Assembly: GCA_006227965.1 (NCBI GenBank)
Contig: SBFL01000264.1
Coordinates: 1 to 8,393, forward strand
Direction: 5' to 3'
Origin: Bacteroidota bacterium
GTDB lineage: Bacteria > Bacteroidota > Bacteroidia > Flavobacteriales > Flavobacteriaceae
DNA: 8,393 nt
Shown in pieces: positions 1 through 5,384 of the stretch. The notes under the pieces are model-generated. The model had not been told where the DNA came from and searched no databases. It saw only the letters and a list, made by a program, of their open reading frames with translations. How positions within the stretch are numbered: the stretch's first letter is position 1; every line of letters starts with the position of its first letter. A program made the position numbers and the translations under genes.

Positions 1-1
1 C

Positions 2-211
2 CGTGCCGATATTGGCGGTTTCGGGGCAAGTTCGGATTTTACCTATACCCTTCAACCCGGTGTAGGATATCATTTTTCAGACTGGTTCACCCTCATGTTG
101 CAGTACAAGTACCTGCATACCGACTACAGCAACGATGAGGCAGGCCTGGATTTCTTTGCCTTCGATGCAGGCATGAACGGACCTTTACTGGGACTCGTAT
201 TTAAATTCTGA
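2..211 (+). CDS. Outer-membrane beta-barrel protein, C-terminal fragment
   Basis: This is the 3' end (69 codons plus TGA) of a gene that begins before the window. The reading frame is open from base 2 to the stop at 209-211. The peptide alternates polar and hydrophobic residues in strand-like runs separated by Gly/Asp/Asn turns (for example GVGYHFSDWFTLMLQYKYL, then GPLLGLVFKF). It ends in a C-terminal Phe, the usual signal recognised by the BAM outer-membrane assembly machinery. This pattern fits an 8- to 12-strand porin-like or OmpA/OmpW-like barrel, seen often as 'outer membrane protein beta-barrel domain' proteins. The role is probably structural or small-solute passage, but the N-terminal part is not visible and no specific function can be given. 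The gene converges on the DinB-like gene with a 72-base gap. Identification of the fold is fairly secure; the family is not. Confidence 0.7.
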   Translation, partial: RADIGGFGASSDFTYTLQPGVGYHFSDWFTLMLQYKYLHTDYSNDEAGLDFFAFDAGMNGPLLGLVFKF

Positions 212-283
212 CCCGCAGAGGCCTTTAGGGGCCTGGTCTAAAACCCTGAATGTCGACAATTGATTCCCGGAAAGTTTTTGGGC
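212..283. other. Convergent intergenic spacer
   Basis: These 72 bases separate two genes that end toward each other. A 5-bp stem (AGGCC at 219-223 with GGCCT at 230-234, 6-base loop) is present, but no T-run follows it on either strand, so it is not a convincing intrinsic terminator. An 8-bp perfect inverted repeat (267-274 with 296-303) straddles the end of the minus-strand gene. No promoter or small gene is evident. Confidence 0.5.
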
Positions 284-303
284 TTATTGCCGCACCTTTC
301 CGG
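267..303. repeat. 8-bp inverted repeat across the stop codon of the DinB-like gene
   Basis: CCGGAAAG at 267-274 is the exact reverse complement of CTTTCCGG at 296-303, with a 21-base loop. In minus-strand mRNA the stem encloses the TAA stop of the 198-residue gene. It could act as a 3'-end hairpin for that transcript, but no U-run follows, and an 8-bp repeat with a long loop can occur by chance. Confidence 0.3.
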
Positions 304-880
304 TGAATACACTGACAGCAGGATTGAAGGGGTTTCCTGAAGCCCTTCTGTAGGACACTACCTGCCCGCAGTGCCAGAGAGCATCTGAAATAGGGCCATT
401 GATCTGATTCCAGAACGGGAATTCGCTCCTGTTTCCCTGCCGGACAAACACTACGGAATATAGGTCCAGATCTTCAGCTTCCCTGAAAATATCAGATGCT
501 TGCTCCAGCATATTGAGGGTTCTGGATCGCATTTCCGTAAAGGAGAGTTCTTCCTCTTCGGCCGGTTCATTCGGCTTATTAAGTGCAGAATTTAATATAA
601 CCCTGGCAAGTCCGTAAATATGGTCAATGGTTTCTCTGGTAGACCTGGCTTCCCCTGCAATCCTGAAAGCGAGGTCCTCATTTCGAAGCCCCTCTGTAGC
701 CCAGAAATATCGGAATCCCAAACCGTCCACCAAACGGGAGACGACCGAACCGGGGGTATAGGTCTCCGCTGGGGCCGGGAGTTCCCTGTATGGCAGTTCC
801 TCTCCTGGGTCCTGTGCATTAATTCCGTTGGTCAACATGGTATAAAAGAAAAGATAAATGAATGTTCTGGGAATTGCCAT
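284..880 (-). CDS. Secreted DinB-like (four-helix bundle) protein
   Basis: The product has 198 residues. Residues 1-23 form a signal peptide (Arg5, a hydrophobic stretch FIYLFFYTML, end at NAQ), so the mature protein is periplasmic or surface-exposed. The rest resembles the DinB/YfiT-like superfamily, a four-helix bundle that often binds a metal through histidines. It opens with a helix around residues 45-65, has His87 in the motif IDHIYGL, a central helix near 113-138, and a C-terminal segment FWNQINGPISDALWHCGQV with His170. This arrangement (an early His in a DHI context and a late His before GQV) is typical of the superfamily. A third metal ligand is not obvious. Some family members are bacillithiol- or mycothiol-dependent transferases, but the substrate here is unknown. 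The start is the ATG at 878-880, and the signal peptide begins directly there; AAAAGG lies a few bases upstream. The SYLF gene lies upstream on the same strand, 121 bases away, with its own terminator between. Confidence 0.7.
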   Translation of the reverse strand: MAIPRTFIYLFFYTMLTNGINAQDPGEELPYRELPAPAETYTPGSVVSRLVDGLGFRYFWATEGLRNEDLAFRIAGEARSTRETIDHIYGLARVILNSALNKPNEPAEEEELSFTEMRSRTLNMLEQASDIFREAEDLDLYSVVFVRQGNRSEFPFWNQINGPISDALWHCGQVVSYRRASGNPFNPAVSVFTGKVRQ

Positions 881-948
881 ACAAGCCTTTTAAATTAACG
901 CCCCGATCTCCCCCTGATTGGGGCCTGGCAGACTTGACCTCGGGGGGC
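881..948 (-). promoter_or_regulatory. Leader/upstream region of the DinB-like gene
   Basis: This GC-rich stretch lies between the SYLF-gene terminator and the DinB-like ATG, so it should hold that gene's promoter if the two are transcribed separately. A small hairpin (CCCC 911-914 with GGGG 920-923, 5-base loop) is visible. I see no good match to the Bacteroidota promoter consensus (TTG, about 19-21 bases, TAnnTTTG). The only AT-rich piece (TTAATTTAAAA) is immediately next to the start codon. The assignment is therefore by position only. Confidence 0.25.
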
Positions 949-977
949 AAATAAAAACCCCATCCCGAAGGAAGGGG
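949..977 (-). terminator. Rho-independent terminator of the SYLF gene
   Basis: Read on the minus strand, this is CCCC-TT-CC, loop TTCG, GG-AT-GGGG, followed by TTTTTATTT. The stem pairs 958-961 with 974-977 and 963-965 with 970-972, with one mismatch (962/973). The loop is the very stable C(UUCG)G tetraloop, and the U-rich tail covers 949-957. It lies 24 bases after the SYLF stop codon, as expected for an intrinsic terminator of that gene, and implies that the DinB-like gene downstream has its own promoter. Confidence 0.8.
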
Positions 978-1001
978 CTACGCAAGAGATGGAATACCGG
1001 A

Positions 1002-1550
1002 CTAAAAAGGTTCAAACTTGAACTTCTGCCCGCCCACGGAGGCCTCATACATAAGCCCTCCTTTTTGCATTGTAAAAACCATGACCCCATCCTTATAATT
1101 GGCATCCGCAGATGCCCCTGCCGTAGCAGCAACTGCAGAAGCCTGTGCGGCCAGCTCTACGTTGTTTCCCTTGAAGTTATCCATGGCTTCCTTGTTCTGA
1201 AAGAAAACCACCTCCCGGTACGCCTGGCCACCCCACTGGAAACCAATACTTAACTGAGTAAGTTTGGCCATGCCAATCTCCTGACCCTGTTCATAAGCGA
1301 CCCCATTACCGGCGGCCCCGCCTATGCCAACGGCTCCCTTCCCGACATTTGGGAATATGACATAGCCATATGACTCATTGAAATGCTTTTCCATTTTCCA
1401 GTCGGCTTTTAAAAATTCCTCTTTGGCCACTTTGGCATCTTCACGGACCTCCTCAATCTTCTTCTTTGATTGGGCATGTCCCGCAAAGGAAAAGCATAAG
1501 ACTGAAATAAGAACAAAAAGCCAGTTTTTGTTAAAATTAATTTCTTTCAT
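1002..1550 (-). CDS. Secreted SYLF (Ysc84/DUF500) domain lipid-binding protein
   Basis: The product has 182 residues. Residues 1-27 form a signal peptide (Lys8, hydrophobic core WLFVLISVLCFSFAG, end at HAQ), giving a periplasmic or outer-membrane-associated mature protein. A short charged helix (28-55) precedes the SYLF domain (about 58-182). Hallmarks are YGYVIFPNVGKGAVGIGGAAG (61-81), IGFQWGGQAYREVVFFQN (102-119), a QASAVAATAGASADA stretch (136-150), and the end motif VFTMQKGGLMYEASVGGQKF (158-177). SYLF domains bind phosphoinositides and other lipids in eukaryotes; bacterial secreted versions are widespread but poorly understood, so a role in lipid binding or envelope maintenance is inference. 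Length is normal for bacterial members. The start is the ATG at 1548-1550, right before the signal peptide. A strong terminator follows (949-977), so it is probably monocistronic. It is divergent from the acylase gene. Confidence 0.88.
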   Translation of the reverse strand: MKEINFNKNWLFVLISVLCFSFAGHAQSKKKIEEVREDAKVAKEEFLKADWKMEKHFNESYGYVIFPNVGKGAVGIGGAAGNGVAYEQGQEIGMAKLTQLSIGFQWGGQAYREVVFFQNKEAMDNFKGNNVELAAQASAVAATAGASADANYKDGVMVFTMQKGGLMYEASVGGQKFKFEPF

Positions 1551-1708
1551 TTCCAGAGAATTAGTTACTGATTAAACAAGGAGATAAGTTATGCAATATT
1601 TTGTCAAAAAACAGCATTTACCGATACTTTTTGGCTTAAAACCGAAGGCTTTGCCATCAAGTGCCTCCCGATGGAATAGATTGGTTATTTTTAGGAAAAT
1701 CTGATGGC
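1551..1708. promoter_or_regulatory. Divergent intergenic region between SYLF and acylase genes
   Basis: These 158 bases are noticeably more AT-rich than the flanking genes and must carry promoters for both divergent genes. For the acylase a candidate is described separately (1599-1633). For the SYLF gene, the minus strand carries a TTGAC followed 13 bases later by TAACTTAT, a poor match to the Bacteroidota consensus that I do not regard as identified. No clear operator palindrome was found; a 5-bp repeat (CCATC 1654-1658, GATGG 1670-1674) is weak. Confidence 0.5.
1599..1633 (+). promoter_or_regulatory. Candidate Bacteroidota-type promoter for the acylase gene
   Basis: TTTTG ending at 1603 supplies a -33 element (TTG 1601-1603). 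After 21 bases comes TACTTTTTG at 1625-1633. The Bacteroidota sigma-A consensus is TTG, 19-21 bases, TAnnTTTG. This match has the right spacing but one extra base inside the -7 element. Transcription would then start near 1640, leaving a leader of roughly 70 bases before the ATG at 1709. Confidence 0.35.
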
Positions 1709-4084
1709 ATGAGACTTCTCCTTTCGATTTTTATTATCCTATTTTACTCATGTAAGGAATCTCCCGGGAATTCAGTGCGCGTTCCTGGGATTGGACAATC
1801 CGTGGAAGTGTTTCGGGACCCCTACGGAATCAATCACATTTACGCCGGGAATGAATCCGACCTGTTTTTTGCCCAGGGCTATCTGGCTGCCAAAGACCGG
1901 CTGTTTCAGTTTGAGATCTGGAGAAGGCAGGCCACAGGGACTGTTGCTGAGATTCTGGGAAAGCGGGAACTGAAGCGGGATATCGGGACGCGGTTGTTCA
2001 AATTCCGGGGGGATCCGGAAGCCGAGTTTAATTATTACCACGAACGTGGATCAGCGATTATCAGGTCCTTTACGGATGGGGTAAATGCCTATATCGAGAA
2101 GGCTCGTCAACATCCGGATCGCCTTCCTCCGGAATTCAGGGCGCTGGGCATAATGCCTGAAAAATGGACCCCGGAGGTGGTTATCTCAAGGCACCAGGGA
2201 TTGCTGGGTAATATCGAGCAGGAACTTGCCACGGGGAGGGCCGTTGCCAGCATAGGGGAGGAAAAGGTCAAGTCCCTGATGTGGTTTCACCCCAGGCAGC
2301 CGGACCTGACCCTAGGGGCAGGAATTGATTCCGCATCCCTGTCTGAGAACATCCTCGAATTGTACAAGGCCTACAAAAAACCAGTCTCCTTTCATGAAGT
2401 GGATATCGTGGAAGCCTACAGAGAAACTGCCATTGAGGCAGCCCTTTTGAATAGCACCCCTCAAAAAATGGATAGCCTTGCATTAGGGAGCAACAACTGG
2501 GTGGCGGGACCTAAACTCATGAGCAACAGAAAGGCCCTGATGGCCAATGATCCACATCGCGCGGTTGCGGTTCCTTCCCTTCGCTATATGGTTCACCTCT
2601 CCGCTCCCGGCTGGGACGTCATCGGCGGTGGAGAACCATTGATCCCAGGGGTTTCTATAGGTCATAATGGAATCGGGGCCTGGGGCCTTACAGTTTTCCG
2701 TACGGACGTAGAAGACCTTCTCGTGTATGAAACAAATCCTGGGAACCCGAATCAATACAACTATCAGGGAGAATGGATGGATATGGAGGTCATTCGGGAA
2801 ACCATACGTGTTAAGGGAGAGCTTCCGCATGTGGCGGAACTAAAGTATACCCACCATGGTCCTGTGGTATATGAGGATCCAAAGCGCTCTAAAGCATATG
2901 CGCTCCGGTGCGCCTGGCTTGAACCCGGGGGAGCGCCCTATCTGGCTTCGTTGCGGATGGATCAGGCGAAGACCTGGGAGGAATTCCGGGAGGCCTGCAA
3001 CTACAGCCATATTCCGGGTGAAAATATGGTATGGGCAGATTCTGTTGGGAACATTGGATGGCAGGCAGTGGGGATTGCCCCGGTCCGGAAGAATTTTTCG
3101 GGTTTGGTACCGGTTCCGGGAGATGGCCGATATGAGTGGGATGGATACCTCCCCATCGTAGAGAAACCCCATTCCCTGAATCCCGCATCAGGATTCATAG
3201 CTACTGCGAACCAAAATGTAACGCCACAAGAATATACCCGGTGGGATGCCATCGGGTATTCGTGGTCCGATGCGTTTCGGGGCCAGCGCATCGAAGAGGT
3301 CCTGGGAAGGGGACGAAAACTCGGTCTGGAAGACATGAAAGCGCTTCAGGCGGATTACCTCTCCATCCCCGCCCGGACCCTGATTCCCTACCTGAAGGAG
3401 GTGGAAATGGATGGGCCAGCGGCGGCGGGGAAGGGCTATTTCAAAGACTGGGATTACACCCTTTCCCCGAATTCCATAGCGGCAGCCATTTATGTGGCCT
3501 GGGAAAATGAGATCAAAAACCAGGCTCGCCTGAATTTTGTTCCCCAGGAGGCACGGGAGTATATCCGAAGCCTGCAGCTGGAACGCATCCTGCAGTGGGT
3601 AAGGGATCCGGAGGTGATGTTTGGAAGCCCGGCCAGCCGCGATGCCTTTCTCAAAGAAACTTTCGAAGCAGGGATTCGGGGCCTGACCCAACGCCTCGGA
3701 CCAGATATGGGCCAATGGGAATACGGGCAAAAGGATTTTAAACATATAGAGATTACCCATCCGCTGAGTGGTCTTGTTGCCGACAGCCTGAGCCGCGGCT
3801 GGGATCTTGGCCCGCTGCCTCGGGGAGGAAATGGCTATACTCCGGGGTCTACCGGAAACAGCTACAACCAGGCCAGCGGGGCCACCTTCCGGGTCATCGT
3901 TCCGGTGGGCGACTGGGACCGGGCCCTGGGCATCAACAGCCCCGGGCAGTCCGGGGATCCGGAAAGCCCTTATTACGCCAATCTTTTTGAGTTATGGGCT
4001 GAGGACCGGTATTTTCCGCTGTATTATTCCAGGGATTCGATTGTGAAATACGCCGATTCCAAACATGTCATGTTACCCAGATAA
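1709..4084 (+). CDS. Penicillin acylase family lipoprotein (Ntn hydrolase)
   Basis: The product has 791 residues, the usual size for Bacteroidota members. The frame is open back to a GTG at 1661, but the ATG at 1709 is preferred because it starts a lipoprotein signal directly (MRLLLSIFIILFYSC, Cys15 acylated); the longer start would put 16 polar residues ahead of it. The family makes a precursor that cuts itself into alpha and beta chains. The cut here should be Gly260/Ser261 (LGSNNW), making Ser261 the N-terminal nucleophile (beta-Ser1). His283 in NDPH is beta-23, the residue found in AHL and cephalosporin acylases, where penicillin G acylase has Gln. Asn501 in ATANQN is beta-241, the oxyanion-hole Asn. 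The alpha chain includes the usual early motif DPYGINHIYAGNESDLFFAQGY. Substrate is unknown: amide-linked acyl groups such as acyl-homoserine lactones or N-acyl amino acids are plausible. It stands alone, divergent from SYLF and convergent with the efflux operon. Confidence 0.92.
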   Translation: MRLLLSIFIILFYSCKESPGNSVRVPGIGQSVEVFRDPYGINHIYAGNESDLFFAQGYLAAKDRLFQFEIWRRQATGTVAEILGKRELKRDIGTRLFKFRGDPEAEFNYYHERGSAIIRSFTDGVNAYIEKARQHPDRLPPEFRALGIMPEKWTPEVVISRHQGLLGNIEQELATGRAVASIGEEKVKSLMWFHPRQPDLTLGAGIDSASLSENILELYKAYKKPVSFHEVDIVEAYRETAIEAALLNSTPQKMDSLALGSNNWVAGPKLMSNRKALMANDPHRAVAVPSLRYMVHLSAPGWDVIGGGEPLIPGVSIGHNGIGAWGLTVFRTDVEDLLVYETNPGNPNQYNYQGEWMDMEVIRETIRVKGELPHVAELKYTHHGPVVYEDPKRSKAYALRCAWLEPGGAPYLASLRMDQAKTWEEFREACNYSHIPGENMVWADSVGNIGWQAVGIAPVRKNFSGLVPVPGDGRYEWDGYLPIVEKPHSLNPASGFIATANQNVTPQEYTRWDAIGYSWSDAFRGQRIEEVLGRGRKLGLEDMKALQADYLSIPARTLIPYLKEVEMDGPAAAGKGYFKDWDYTLSPNSIAAAIYVAWENEIKNQARLNFVPQEAREYIRSLQLERILQWVRDPEVMFGSPASRDAFLKETFEAGIRGLTQRLGPDMGQWEYGQKDFKHIEITHPLSGLVADSLSRGWDLGPLPRGGNGYTPGSTGNSYNQASGATFRVIVPVGDWDRALGINSPGQSGDPESPYYANLFELWAEDRYFPLYYSRDSIVKYADSKHVMLPR

Positions 4085-4213
4085 TTTAAAGTTGCCAACT
4101 TCAGGGCTTGCCCCTAAAAAGGTTTTCTATACGCCAAACAGCTGGTCCCTCCCAGGGGAAATCTTCGGGATCTCCCGGTCATTTCCATAATGCATGCCAC
4201 CGCGAAGAAGTAT
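4085..4213. other. Convergent intergenic spacer after acylase and adaptor genes
   Basis: These 129 bases separate two genes ending toward each other. Small stems such as GGGC-TT-GCCC lie soon after the acylase stop, and CCTAAAAAGG is followed by TTTT, but none has both a strong stem and a T-run. I cannot name a terminator for either gene here. A plus-strand frame that starts at 4108 and runs into the adaptor gene shows no recognisable protein. Confidence 0.45.
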
Positions 4214-5059
4214 TTACAACCCTGCAGCCTGGAAGCCCCCCCGGATTAAAACCTGGTCAGAGGGCCCCAGGGTACCGGGGTCCATCAGGGCGGTGAACCC
4301 ACCTGAAGTGATCCCCGCTTCCACGGGTTCCTTCCGAAGGGTATAACCCCGCTCATCAGAGGCTTCAAGAACGAAAATATACGAGCCGCTTTCCCCTGAA
4401 ATTACAGCCTCTTCGGGAAGTGCCCAGTAAGATGGCAGATTCTCTGAATCGGCATCCAGGGCACCGGTAAGTATATCTGCCTGAACGAACATGCCCACCA
4501 TGAGTTCTTCAAGGTCTTCTTCCCGTACGTGCGCGTGGACCTTTACGGTCCTTTTCTCATCCACCGTATTGCCGATCAGGTAAACAGTTCCCTCCCGAAC
4601 CCTGTCTGAAATTTCAGGAATACCGAATCGGATAGCCTGGTCTTTGCGGATCCGGTTGATATCCTGTTCAAAAACCATCAATTCCAGGTGGATGTGTTCG
4701 TTATTTACGATTTCCATGATTTCGGTTGCAGGGGATACATAGGCCCCCGTACTGACATTGACACGGGTTACCTTGCCGGATATGGGGGTGCGCAGGGAGA
4801 TGACTGAACGCATTTCTCCTGCGTCCAGGGTATCCGGACGGATCCCGAGCATTTCAAGCTGGGCTTCCAGGCTTTTTTTCTGTGCCATTGCGGTGAGGTA
4901 TTCGCTGCGGGCCCTGAGGTACAGCTTTTCTGAACTGATTTTTTCCCCAAAGAGAATTTCCTGTCTTTCGAATTCGGATTTAAGGTAGGGCAGTTGTTCC
5001 CGAATTTCGAGGTACTCCTGTTGCAGTTTAAGGAATTCCGGGTTCTCCAGGGTTATCAC
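4214..5059 (-). CDS. Adaptor C-terminal fragment (hairpin, barrel, membrane-proximal domain)
   Basis: This 281-residue frame is the larger piece of the broken adaptor. It could start at a GTG (5057-5059) that overlaps the upstream TGA as GTGA. It begins inside the lipoyl-like domain (ITLENPEFLKLQQEYLE), continues with the alpha-helical hairpin (about 10-70, rich in Glu, Lys, Leu), then the second lipoyl half (LRTPISGKVTRVNVSTGAYV, 89-108). The beta-barrel follows (LELMVFEQDINRIRKDQ), then the membrane-proximal part ending at GGFQAAGL. It has no signal peptide of its own, so if made by re-initiation at the overlap it would stay in the cytoplasm. A separate functional gene is therefore unlikely. 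Confidence 0.7.
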   Translation of the reverse strand: MITLENPEFLKLQQEYLEIREQLPYLKSEFERQEILFGEKISSEKLYLRARSEYLTAMAQKKSLEAQLEMLGIRPDTLDAGEMRSVISLRTPISGKVTRVNVSTGAYVSPATEIMEIVNNEHIHLELMVFEQDINRIRKDQAIRFGIPEISDRVREGTVYLIGNTVDEKRTVKVHAHVREEDLEELMVGMFVQADILTGALDADSENLPSYWALPEEAVISGESGSYIFVLEASDERGYTLRKEPVEAGITSGGFTALMDPGTLGPSDQVLIRGGFQAAGL

Positions 5060-5373
5060 GACCTGTCCCTTCTCCGTACGGGGTCCCCTTCGAGCAGGGA
5101 TATCTTCTTTACAAAACCCCCGTAAACGGCACTGATGATCACCCGGTTTTCGGGGGGTACATCGATACTTCCACTGACCCGTATCACTTCCGGAAACACC
5201 ATCTTTTTTGCATTCCCAAGGGCCATTCCATTGGATTCAAACTGGTTTTTGCTGATCAGGACCCGCCCTTCCTCTATCGCTTCAGGGATATCTTCTGCAG
5301 GTTTTTCAGCCCCCCCTTTGCAGGCGAAGAACAGGAAAGCCAAAAGCGCAGTGGTGAGATATACAGGTTTCAT
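5056..5373 (-). CDS. Adaptor N-terminal fragment (lipoprotein signal, half lipoyl domain)
   Basis: This 105-residue frame is the first piece of the broken adaptor. Residues 1-17 are a lipoprotein signal (MKPVYLTTALLAFLFFAC, Cys18 acylated), then a low-complexity linker rich in Glu and Pro (20-36). The segment FPEVIRVSGSIDVPPENRVIISAVYGGFVKKISLLEGDPV (60-99) is the start of the barrel-sandwich core, with the usual G-F-V-K-K-I-x-x-x-E-G-D turn. After Arg100 the frame is foreign (RRDRS) and ends at TGA 5056-5058. Alone it lacks everything needed to contact the pump or channel. Confidence 0.75.
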   Translation of the reverse strand: MKPVYLTTALLAFLFFACKGGAEKPAEDIPEAIEEGRVLISKNQFESNGMALGNAKKMVFPEVIRVSGSIDVPPENRVIISAVYGGFVKKISLLEGDPVRRRDRS

Positions 5374-5384
5374 AGAAGGGTATT

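Larger units (their letters stand above)
4214..5373 (-). pseudogene. Frameshifted RND efflux periplasmic adaptor (CzcB/CusB-type)
   Basis: Two overlapping frames together encode one membrane-fusion protein that links the inner-membrane RND pump to its outer-membrane channel. The first frame (5056-5373) holds a lipoprotein signal and the first half of the lipoyl-like barrel; the second (4214-5059) holds the second half, the helical hairpin, the beta-barrel and the membrane-proximal domain. The break lies in 5067-5076 (minus strand CGGAGAAGGG). Leaving out two bases (for example 5072-5073) restores DPVRKGQVVITLENPEF, which matches the family's usual V-K-K-G-Q joint and gives a 385-residue protein of normal length. 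No other damage is seen, so the lesion is either very recent or an error in the sequence. The gene follows the pump-channel gene by 11 bases and must be co-transcribed with it. The original start is the ATG at 5371-5373. Confidence 0.85.

Noticed and set aside
219..234. AGGCC/GGCCT hairpin as a bidirectional terminator
   Set aside because: The stem is only five base pairs and no T-run follows on either strand.
918..1253. Plus-strand frame opposite the SYLF gene
   Set aside because: It overlaps the terminator and a confident SYLF domain on the opposite strand; the peptide has no recognisable features.
1561..1620. SYLF-gene promoter (minus-strand TTGAC ... TAACTTAT)
   Set aside because: Spacing of 13 bases and a mismatched -7 element do not fit the Bacteroidota consensus well enough to call.
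4085..4230. A second frameshift truncating the adaptor C-terminus
   Set aside because: The restored protein is already of normal length and ends in a plausible GGFQAAGL tail; the frames beyond the stop do not resemble adaptor sequence.
4108..4296. Small plus-strand frame after the acylase gene
   Set aside because: It runs into the adaptor gene on the other strand, is Pro/Gly/Arg-rich, and has no family resemblance or clear ribosome-binding site.
4214..5373. Adaptor as two genuine separate genes
   Set aside because: The split falls inside the lipoyl-like domain, the second half has no export signal, and a two-base change restores a normal-length family member.
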